8,675 nt of DNA, from the NCBI GenBank assembly GCA_943908365.1, contig CALTTH010000141.1, positions 1 through 8,675 on the forward strand, read 5' to 3'. The position numbers were made by a program, and so were the translations under genes. The first letter of the stretch is position 1, and each line of letters starts with the position of its first letter. This document shows, one piece after another, positions 1 to 5,675 of the stretch. The stretch is from an uncultured Hyphomicrobiales bacterium. Lineage in GTDB: Bacteria > Pseudomonadota > Alphaproteobacteria > Rhizobiales > Rhizobiaceae. The notes beneath the pieces are model-generated. The model saw only the letters and a program-made list of their open reading frames with translations. It ran no database searches and was not told the DNA's origin.

Positions 1-63
1 CAGCAGAGCCTTCACAAAAGAGGTCGCGCAGTAGGCGCGACCTCTTTTGTGAAGGCTCTGCTG
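1..63. repeat. 29-bp perfect inverted repeat at window edge
   Basis: Bases 1-29 are the exact reverse complement of bases 35-63, separated by the five bases AGTAG, so the single strand could fold into a 29-bp hairpin. The right arm holds the GTG start and first codons of the carboxypeptidase gene. The left arm is the same sequence inverted and begins exactly at base 1, so the repeat may continue outside the window. A perfect arm this long that is half coding is unusual for a natural regulatory hairpin. A fold-back or contig-end assembly artefact is the simplest explanation, and a real short inverted duplication is the alternative. The repeat itself is seen directly; its origin is inference. 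Confidence 0.9.
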
Positions 64-1434
64 TTCGCAGCGGCCGTGGCAACAACCACCGTTTCCGCTA
101 CGCAAGTGGCGAAGGCGGACCCGAAATATGCAGGCATCGTTATCGATGCCAAAACGGGTAAGGTTCTCTACGGCGAAGACCCTGATGGTCTGCGCTATCC
201 TGCTTCGTTGACGAAGATGATGACGCTTTATCTCACGTTCGAAGCGTTGAGTGCCGGGCGCATCACCCTGGAATCCAAAGTTCCGGTTTCGGCGAACGCC
301 GCCAAGGAACCTCCGTCCAAGCTTGGCGTACGCGCCGGCGGTTCAGTCACCGTCGAACAGGCCATTCTCGCTCTCGTCACCCGTTCCGCCAACGATATGG
401 CAACGGCACTCGGGGAGCATCTGGGCGGTTCGGAAGAGCGTTTCGCACGAATGATGACGGCAAAGGCTCGTGCGCTTGGAATGACACGCACCACATATCG
501 CAATGCCAACGGACTTCCCAATACCGCGCAGATGACGACGGCGCGCGATCAGGCTCGTCTTGGCGTCGCGCTTCGCCAGCACTTCCCGCAATATTATGGT
601 TATTTCAGTACCCGCACCTTCACCTTCGGCAAGCAGGTGATCGGCAACCACAATCGTCTCGTCGGTACAGTCCGCGGCGTTGACGGCATCAAGACCGGTT
701 ACACCCGAGCGGCCGGCAGCAACCTGGCAACCTCGGCGCAGCTCGATGGCCGCTCTATCGTCGCTGTCGTTCTCGGTGGCCGTTCGAGCGCCGCTCGTGA
801 CGCCACCATGCGCAAGCTGGTTGCGGAATATCTGCCTAAAGCCTCGCGTGGCGGAAACAGCAACCTGATCGCTGCAACGCCTTCGGCTCCGACCGAAGAA
901 CCCGTCGCCGTCGTCGCCGCTACCACGCCCGCCTCCGGTCTTCCGAATGCTGGTCCTGTGCCGCAGCAGCGTTACGGCGACGAGGCCCCGGTCTCCGCAT
1001 TTGCGCCGGCGCAGGCCAATGCAGCTGTTGCTGCCATGGATGTCGCAACACGGCCTCGCGCTCCGGTAAGGCCTGTACCTCCCGTCAGCATGAAGCCGGA
1101 TCGTTCCGTTGTGACCAACTCCACGAAGGTCGACAACATCGTGACCGCCTCCACGTCGCCGTCAAGCGCAGCCGCACCGTCTGCTGGCGCAGGTTGGGTA
1201 ATCCAGATCGGCGCATCCCCGGACGAGAATTCCGCGCGCAACCTGCTTCAGGCTGCGCAGGATAAGGGCGGCAATGCACTGCGTACCGCCAAGCCATTTA
1301 CGGTCGCCTTCACCAAGGACGGCGCCCAGATGTACCGCGCCCGTTTCGGCGGCTTCAACGGTCAGAATGATGCAGTCAATGCATGCAATGCTCTGAAGAA
1401 GAAAGGTGTCAGCTGCTGGGCTTCGCTCCAGTAG
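49..1434 (+). CDS. D-alanyl-D-alanine carboxypeptidase (peptidase S11) with C-terminal SPOR domain
   Basis: Periplasmic low-molecular-weight penicillin-binding protein of the DacA/DacC/DacF family, which removes the terminal D-Ala from peptidoglycan pentapeptides. From the GTG at 49 the 461-residue product has a short signal peptide (hydrophobic residues 3-16, likely cleavage after AKA near residue 23). The three active-site motifs are intact: SLTK with nucleophile Ser53 and Lys56, SAN at 113-115, and KTG at 215-217. Residues about 265-380 form an Ala/Pro/Ser/Thr-rich, probably disordered linker. Residues about 382-461 are a SPOR domain (WVIQIGA near 383, YRARFGGF near 429), which in this family binds denuded glycan at the division septum; Cys446 and Cys456 could pair. 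The start is uncertain: no Shine-Dalgarno precedes GTG49 at good spacing, the frame stays open to base 1, and the upstream bases belong to the palindrome, so the true N-terminus may be longer or distorted. Function is confident; the exact dac paralogue is not. Confidence 0.93.
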   Translation: MKALLFAAAVATTTVSATQVAKADPKYAGIVIDAKTGKVLYGEDPDGLRYPASLTKMMTLYLTFEALSAGRITLESKVPVSANAAKEPPSKLGVRAGGSVTVEQAILALVTRSANDMATALGEHLGGSEERFARMMTAKARALGMTRTTYRNANGLPNTAQMTTARDQARLGVALRQHFPQYYGYFSTRTFTFGKQVIGNHNRLVGTVRGVDGIKTGYTRAAGSNLATSAQLDGRSIVAVVLGGRSSAARDATMRKLVAEYLPKASRGGNSNLIAATPSAPTEEPVAVVAATTPASGLPNAGPVPQQRYGDEAPVSAFAPAQANAAVAAMDVATRPRAPVRPVPPVSMKPDRSVVTNSTKVDNIVTASTSPSSAAAPSAGAGWVIQIGASPDENSARNLLQAAQDKGGNALRTAKPFTVAFTKDGAQMYRARFGGFNGQNDAVNACNALKKKGVSCWASLQ

Positions 1435-1451
1435 GCCAACAGACTGTTCCA

Positions 1452-1488
1452 GGACAGGCCGTGGAGTTTTGTAAAACATGGCCTGCCC
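1452..1488 (+). terminator. Compound hairpin after the carboxypeptidase gene, no U-tract
   Basis: Bases 1455-1462 (CAGGCCGT) pair with 1478-1485 (ATGGCCTG) in an 8-bp stem with one G-T pair. Inside it, GTTTT at 1466-1470 pairs with AAAAC at 1473-1477, leaving a GGA bulge. It starts about 20 bases after the stop codon at 1434. No run of T follows, so it is not a classical intrinsic terminator. It could protect the 3' end, aid Rho-dependent termination, or act as a leader structure for the next gene. Confidence 0.35.
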
Positions 1489-1512
1489 ACTCCTCGAATT
1501 GTATTGAGTAAC

Positions 1513-1516
1513 GAGG
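1513..1516 (+). promoter_or_regulatory. Shine-Dalgarno that fixes the start of the small gene
   Basis: GAGG at 1513-1516 lies eight bases before ATG1525. An in-frame TTG at 1504 sits upstream of this site and has no comparable site of its own, so ATG1525 is preferred. Confidence 0.55.
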
Positions 1517-1524
1517 CTTTACAG

Positions 1525-1785
1525 ATGGCAATCAATGAAAACTACTTGGACATCGCCCCCAAAGGCAGAAGCCAGTCGGCGTCGGTGCTTCATCCAATCC
1601 ACGAAGCGGCAATGAAAATTGCCGACATCGGGCTCAACAGATCCCGGTATAAGACCCGCGACCTGGTCAATCTTCTGCTTTGCCATGGCGCACGTGCTTG
1701 GCGCAGCAACCAGCCTGAGGCGAAGATCCATCTTCATATCGATGGACCATCCGGCCGTGCGCCTGTGCATCTCCGTCTTCGCTAA
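1525..1785 (+). CDS. Hypothetical small protein, 86 aa
   Basis: I do not recognise this family. The product begins MAINENYLDIAP and ends HLRLR. It has no signal peptide or membrane segment. It is rich in His and Arg, basic toward the C-terminus, and has one Cys (in LLLCHGARAW). The last 20 or so residues alternate hydrophobic and polar (KIHLHIDG then APVHLRLR), which suggests a beta hairpin; the middle (DLVNLLL) may be helical. ATG1525 is chosen over the in-frame TTG at 1504 because GAGG at 1513-1516 is correctly spaced. A strong terminator begins 20 bases after the stop, which supports a real transcription unit. It runs the same way as the carboxypeptidase gene, 90 bases downstream, and converges on gyrA. 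An opposite-strand frame also covers this area but has no such signals. It is probably a real gene, of unknown function. Confidence 0.55.
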   Translation: MAINENYLDIAPKGRSQSASVLHPIHEAAMKIADIGLNRSRYKTRDLVNLLLCHGARAWRSNQPEAKIHLHIDGPSGRAPVHLRLR

Positions 1786-1804
1786 GAGGCGGCTGCTCAA
1801 AAAG

Positions 1805-1839
1805 AAACCCTGCGAAACCTTCGTTTCGCAGGGTTTTTT
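1805..1839. terminator. Strong, probably bidirectional intrinsic terminator
   Basis: A perfect 14-bp stem pairs 1805-1818 with 1823-1836 around a CTTC loop. On the plus strand the 3' arm ends in a run of six T (1834-1839). On the minus strand the stem is followed by TTTCTTTTTG. It can therefore end transcription of the small plus-strand gene and act as the second terminator for gyrA arriving from the other side. Confidence 0.9.
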
Positions 1840-1872
1840 CATTTACGGTTTTGATCCCAGAGCGACCGTTCG

Positions 1873-1897
1873 AAAAAGAGGTGGCGGCTGGCGCCAC
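1873..1897 (-). terminator. First intrinsic terminator of gyrA
   Basis: On the minus strand, GTGGCG (1897-1892) and CGCCAC (1886-1881) form a 6-bp GC-rich stem around loop CCAGC. CTC and then five T (1877-1873) follow. It begins 11 bases past the gyrA stop codon, the expected place. With the larger hairpin at 1805-1839 it makes a tandem terminator pair. Confidence 0.65.
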
Positions 1898-1908
1898 ACC
1901 CCCATTGC

Positions 1909-4710
1909 TTACTCGGCAGAACCGTCCGTGTCGGGCGCTGGAGCCGCGTCGCCACTGGTCAGATCCTCAGCGCCTTCGATCAACGCCTCGACCTCATCTT
2001 CGCCTTCCGGCTCGTTGATGCGCTCGACGGAGACAACCTTCTCATCCTTGGCGGTCGAGAAGATGGTGACGCCCTTGGTCGCGCGGCTGGCGATACGGAT
2101 ACCGTTGACGGGCACGCGGATCAGCTGACCACCATCGGATACCAGCATGATCTGGTCGGTATCTTCGACTGGGAAGGCCGCAACAAGTGCGCCGATTTCC
2201 GTGGTCTTCGACGTGTCGGTGGCGCGGATACCCTTGCCCCCACGTCCCGAAGTGCGGAAATCGTAGGACGACGAACGCTTGCCGTAACCCTTCTCGGAGA
2301 CAGTCAGAACGAACTGCTCGCGGCTCTTGAGTTCCTGATAGCGGGCTTCGCTCAGTTCGCCCTCTTCCGTTACCTCTTCACCCACAAGTGCGATGTCTTC
2401 TTCATCGACACCGGCGGCACGGCGCTCTGCTGCGGACCGCTTGAGATAGGCTGCGCGCTCCCACGGCTCTGCATCGCTGCTGCCGACAATGGTCATCGAA
2501 ATGATCCGGTCGCCCTCACCCATATTGATGCCACGTACGCCGACGGAGTTGCGGCCTGCAAAGACACGCACGTCGTCGACCGGGAAGCGGATGCACTGGC
2601 CAAGCGCTGTTGTCAGCAGCACGTCGTCACGGTCGGTACAGGTCTCGACGGAGAGGATTTCATCGCCCTCCTCGTCCAGCTTCATCGCAATCTTGCCGTT
2701 GCGGTTGACCTGAACGAAGTCGGAGAGCTTGTTGCGACGAACCGTTCCACGTGTGGTGGAGAACATCACGTCCAGCTTTTCCCACGTCGTCTCGTCTTCA
2801 GGCAGCGGCATGATCGTGGTGATGCGCTCACCGGCCTCCAGTGGCAGCATGTTGATCAGCGCCTTGCCCTTGGACTGCGGCGTGCCGATCGGCAGACGCC
2901 AGACCTTCTCCTTGTAGACGATGCCACGCGAGGAGAAGAACAGAACCGGCGTGTGAGTGTTGGCAACGAAGAGACGATTGACGAAGTCCTCGTCACGCGT
3001 TGCCATGCCGGAGCGACCCTTGCCGCCGCGACGCTGCGCCTTGTAGGTCGTCAGCGGCACGCGCTTGATGTAGCCCAGATGCGACACGGTCACGACCATG
3101 TCTTCACGGGCGATGAGATCCTCATCGTCCATATCCGGGCCGCCCTCGATGATCTCCGAGCGGCGTGGCGTGCCGAATTCCTCACGGATGGCGGCAAGCT
3201 CGTCCTTGACAATCTGCTGAATGCGGATGCGCGAGGACAGGATATCGAGATATTCGCTGATTTCGGCACCGATCTTGTTCAGCTCGTCACCGATTTCATC
3301 GCGTCCGAGAGCAGTCAGGCGTGCCAGACGCAGTTCCAGGATGGCGCGGGCCTGCTCTTCCGACAGGTTATAGGTGCCGTCCTCGTTGATCCGGTGACGC
3401 GGATCGTCGATGAGCAGGATCAGGCTTTCCACCTCGGTCGCAGGCCAACGACGCGTCATCAACTCTTCACGGGCAGAGGCCGGGTCCGGCGCCTGACGGA
3501 TAACGCGAATGACTTCGTCGATATTGGCGACGGCGATGGCGAGACCCACCAACACATGCGCACGATCGCGTGCCTTGCGAAGCAGGTACTTGGTGCGGCG
3601 GCTGACCACATCCTCGCGGAAGGCGACGAAAGCGCGCAGCATGTCGAGCAGCGTCATCTGCTCCGGCTTGCCGCCGTTCAGCGCCACCATGTTGCAGCCA
3701 AAGGAGGTCTGCAGCGGCGTATAGCGATAAAGCTGGTTGAGGATGACCTCGGCATTGGCATCGCGCTTCAGCTCGACAACGACGCGATAGCCCTGACGGT
3801 CGGATTCGTCGCGCAGGTCGGAAATGCCCTCGATGCGCTTTTCCTTCACCAACTCGGCCATCTTTTCGATCATCGAGGCCTTGTTCACCTGGAAGGGAAC
3901 TTCGGTGATGATGATCTGCTCACGGTCGCCGCGCATCGGCTCGATGGTAGCGCGTCCGCGCATGATGACGGAGCCGCGGCCAGTCTCGTAAGCCGAGCGA
4001 ATGCCGGAGCGCCCCATGATGAACGCGCCGGTCGGAAAGTCCGGGCCTGGAATGATCTGCATCAGTTCCGGCAGGTCGATTTCCGGCTTGTCGATCAGCG
4101 CGATACAGCCGTCGATAACCTCCGAGAGATTGTGCGGGGGAATATTGGTGGCCATGCCGACGGCAATACCGCCTGCCCCGTTGACCAAAAGGTTCGGGAA
4201 CTTGGCGGGCACCACGACAGGCTCTTGCAAGGTGCCGTCATAGTTGTCGCGGAAATCGACGGTTTCCTTGTCCAGATCGTCAAGCAGCGAATGCGCGGCC
4301 TTCTGCAGGCGGCATTCGGTGTAGCGTTCGGCTGCCGGCGGATCGCCGTCAATCGAGCCAAAGTTACCCTGACCGTCGATCAGCGGCAGGCGCAAAGACC
4401 AATCCTGCGCCATACGGGCCAATGCATCATAGATCGCGGCGTTGCCGTGCGGATGGTATTTACCCATCACGTCACCGGTGACGCGGGCGCATTTGACGTA
4501 TTTTTTATTCCAGTCGATGCCGAGTTCGGACATGCCATAAAGAATACGGCGATGAACTGGCTTCAACCCGTCACGGACATCCGGCAGCGCGCGCGAAACG
4601 ATAACGCTCATGGCGTAATCGAGATACGACCGCTGCATTTCCTCCATGATGGAAATTGGTTCAATGCCTGGCGGAAGCTTTCCGCCGCCTGGGGGGCTCT
4701 GGTCAGTCAA
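1909..4710 (-). CDS. gyrA: DNA gyrase subunit A
   Basis: Breakage-rejoining subunit of gyrase, the cytoplasmic A2B2 type II topoisomerase that introduces negative supercoils using ATP. The 933-residue product has the winged-helix/tower breakage domain with catalytic Arg129-Tyr130 (AAERYTE), a coiled-coil region near 370-510, and a C-terminal beta-pinwheel with the GyrA box QRRGGKG at 559-565, which separates it from ParC. It is longer than E. coli GyrA (875) because of a charged insertion at about 745-795 and an acidic tail after about 898. A second box-like motif, GRGGKG, is at 822-827. At the quinolone site the protein has Ala91 where E. coli has Ser83, and keeps Asp95 (E. coli Asp87). TTG4710 is chosen as start: an in-frame TGA lies two codons upstream, and the next ATG (residue 22) would drop the conserved GGGKLPPGIEPIS segment. 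The Shine-Dalgarno is weak. It has its own promoter and terminators. Confidence 0.98.
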   Translation of the reverse strand: MTDQSPPGGGKLPPGIEPISIMEEMQRSYLDYAMSVIVSRALPDVRDGLKPVHRRILYGMSELGIDWNKKYVKCARVTGDVMGKYHPHGNAAIYDALARMAQDWSLRLPLIDGQGNFGSIDGDPPAAERYTECRLQKAAHSLLDDLDKETVDFRDNYDGTLQEPVVVPAKFPNLLVNGAGGIAVGMATNIPPHNLSEVIDGCIALIDKPEIDLPELMQIIPGPDFPTGAFIMGRSGIRSAYETGRGSVIMRGRATIEPMRGDREQIIITEVPFQVNKASMIEKMAELVKEKRIEGISDLRDESDRQGYRVVVELKRDANAEVILNQLYRYTPLQTSFGCNMVALNGGKPEQMTLLDMLRAFVAFREDVVSRRTKYLLRKARDRAHVLVGLAIAVANIDEVIRVIRQAPDPASAREELMTRRWPATEVESLILLIDDPRHRINEDGTYNLSEEQARAILELRLARLTALGRDEIGDELNKIGAEISEYLDILSSRIRIQQIVKDELAAIREEFGTPRRSEIIEGGPDMDDEDLIAREDMVVTVSHLGYIKRVPLTTYKAQRRGGKGRSGMATRDEDFVNRLFVANTHTPVLFFSSRGIVYKEKVWRLPIGTPQSKGKALINMLPLEAGERITTIMPLPEDETTWEKLDVMFSTTRGTVRRNKLSDFVQVNRNGKIAMKLDEEGDEILSVETCTDRDDVLLTTALGQCIRFPVDDVRVFAGRNSVGVRGINMGEGDRIISMTIVGSSDAEPWERAAYLKRSAAERRAAGVDEEDIALVGEEVTEEGELSEARYQELKSREQFVLTVSEKGYGKRSSSYDFRTSGRGGKGIRATDTSKTTEIGALVAAFPVEDTDQIMLVSDGGQLIRVPVNGIRIASRATKGVTIFSTAKDEKVVSVERINEPEGEDEVEALIEGAEDLTSGDAAPAPDTDGSAE

Positions 4711-4747
4711 AACGGATCACATTCTCTGTTAAGAATCGGATGGATTT

Positions 4748-4776
4748 TTATAGCGGAAACGGCGTCCGCGCGCCAA
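4748..4776 (-). promoter_or_regulatory. Sigma-70 type promoter of gyrA
   Basis: On the minus strand, TTGGCG (4776-4771) is followed after exactly 17 bases by CTATAA (4753-4748). This fits the alphaproteobacterial housekeeping consensus. Transcription would start near 4741, giving a leader of about 30 bases before the TTG at 4710. The boxes are seen directly; activity is inferred. Confidence 0.6.
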
Positions 4777-4790
4777 TTTCTGCGCCGGTT

Positions 4791-4818
4791 TTGAACAGTC
4801 TTTTACGTCATTTACAAG
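4791..4818 (+). promoter_or_regulatory. Possible weak promoter for marC
   Basis: TTGAAC at 4791-4796 and TACAAG at 4813-4818 are 16 bases apart and point toward marC, about 145 bases upstream of its start. The -35 box is fair and the -10 box is poor. This is the best candidate I see in the divergent region, but it is weak. Confidence 0.22.
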
Positions 4819-4905
4819 ACGATACACAGTTTTCTGCAGGCGTCAGGGCAAAAGCCGGAGCACGGGGTTCCAATAGCGCTACCTCTTGCCTAACATCATC
4901 GCAAA

Positions 4906-4925
4906 ACAGGTCGCCAGATACCTGT
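4906..4925 (+). repeat. Short inverted repeat in the marC leader
   Basis: ACAGGT (4906-4911) and ACCTGT (4920-4925) are perfect inverted halves separated by eight bases, 30 bases before the marC Shine-Dalgarno. It could be an operator-like dyad or a leader hairpin; a 6-bp match can arise by chance. The rest of the 254-base gap between gyrA and marC shows only the two promoter candidates. Confidence 0.25.
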
Positions 4926-4964
4926 GAACGCCACCAACGGGGCCGCATAAGAACAGGGGATGGC

Positions 4965-5594
4965 ATGGCAAGCGCAGAAATCTTCATCAATGCATTGACG
5001 ACGATGCTCGTCACGCTCGACCCTCCGGGACTGGCGCCGGTCTTTCTGGCGCTGACCATCGGCATGACCCGCGCTCAGCGCGGACAGGTCGCCTTGCGCG
5101 GTTCTCTGATCGGCTTCGGCATTCTCGCGATGTTTGCGCTTTTCGGTGCATCGATCCTCGAACTGCTCGGCATATCGCTTGGCGCGTTCCGGATATCCGG
5201 TGGCCTGCTGCTGTTCTGGATTTCCTTCGAGATGATTTTCGAGAAGCGTCAGGAGCGCAAGGAGAAGACCTCCGAAGTCGCGGTCACCCAGGATCACATC
5301 CAGAACATCGCCGTGTTCCCATTGGCATTGCCTCTCATCGCTGGTCCAGGCGCGATTTCTGCGACGGTGCTGATCTCCGGCACGATGGAGACCGGCTTCG
5401 ACAAGGCTCTTTTCATATTGCTGCTGGCCTTCAGCATGCTGATCGTCTTTGCGGCGCTGCTTGCGGCCGACCGGCTTGATCGTTTCCTCGGCAATACGGG
5501 ACGTGCCATTCTGACCCGTCTGCTCGGCGTGCTGCTCGCTGCGTTGTCGGTCCAGTTCGTCGTCGACGGGGTAAAATCTGTCATGAACGGCTGA
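4965..5594 (+). CDS. MarC family (UPF0056) inner-membrane protein
   Basis: A 209-residue polytopic membrane protein of the MarC/UPF0056 family. The family's substrate is not established; the early link of E. coli MarC to multiple antibiotic resistance has not held up. Family marks are DPPGLAPVFLAL at 19-30 and the related PLIAGPGAISA at 123-133, one in each half, which suggests internal pseudo-symmetry with broken helices. Hydrophobic segments lie at about 5-30, 44-66, 70-92, 118-138, 147-168 and 184-204, with a charged cytoplasmic-type loop (EKRQERKEK) at 93-101. ATG4965 is chosen because AGGGG at 4955-4959 precedes it at good spacing and the protein then has the usual family length. The frame is open further upstream, but that would overlap the start of gyrA and add non-membrane sequence. 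The gene is divergent from gyrA and 81 bases before the HPP-CBS gene, possibly an operon. Confidence 0.92.
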   Translation: MASAEIFINALTTMLVTLDPPGLAPVFLALTIGMTRAQRGQVALRGSLIGFGILAMFALFGASILELLGISLGAFRISGGLLLFWISFEMIFEKRQERKEKTSEVAVTQDHIQNIAVFPLALPLIAGPGAISATVLISGTMETGFDKALFILLLAFSMLIVFAALLAADRLDRFLGNTGRAILTRLLGVLLAALSVQFVVDGVKSVMNG

Positions 5595-5648
5595 GTCTTG
5601 AGCCAATATCTCCGCGACAGAGTTTCCATTTCCGGATAAAAACCGCCC

Positions 5649-5668
5649 CCAAAGGCATCTGCATTTGG
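5649..5668 (+). promoter_or_regulatory. Hairpin overlapping the HPP-CBS ribosome-binding site
   Basis: CCAAA (5649-5653) pairs with TTTGG (5664-5668), and GCA (5655-5657) pairs with TGC (5660-5662), with one G-A mismatch between them. The last two G of the stem are the GG of the likely Shine-Dalgarno GGATAAG (5667-5673) before ATG5676. Folding could dampen translation of the HPP-CBS gene. The pairing is visible; a regulatory role is a guess. Confidence 0.3.
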
Positions 5669-5675
5669 ATAAGAC

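Noticed and set aside
1519..1842. 107-residue minus-strand frame over the small gene
   Set aside because: It would start within the strong terminator hairpin and has no good ribosome-binding site; the plus-strand frame has both a site and a terminator.
2953..4794. 613-residue plus-strand open frame antisense to gyrA
   Set aside because: It lies almost wholly opposite the gyrA coding strand, its product is low-quality and rich in His, Asp and Arg, and it has no recognisable domain. It is the expected shadow of a GC-rich gene.
4656..4964. In-frame upstream extension of marC
   Set aside because: It would overlap the gyrA start and promoter and add about 103 residues with no membrane or MarC character. 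ATG4965 has a good Shine-Dalgarno and gives the normal family length.
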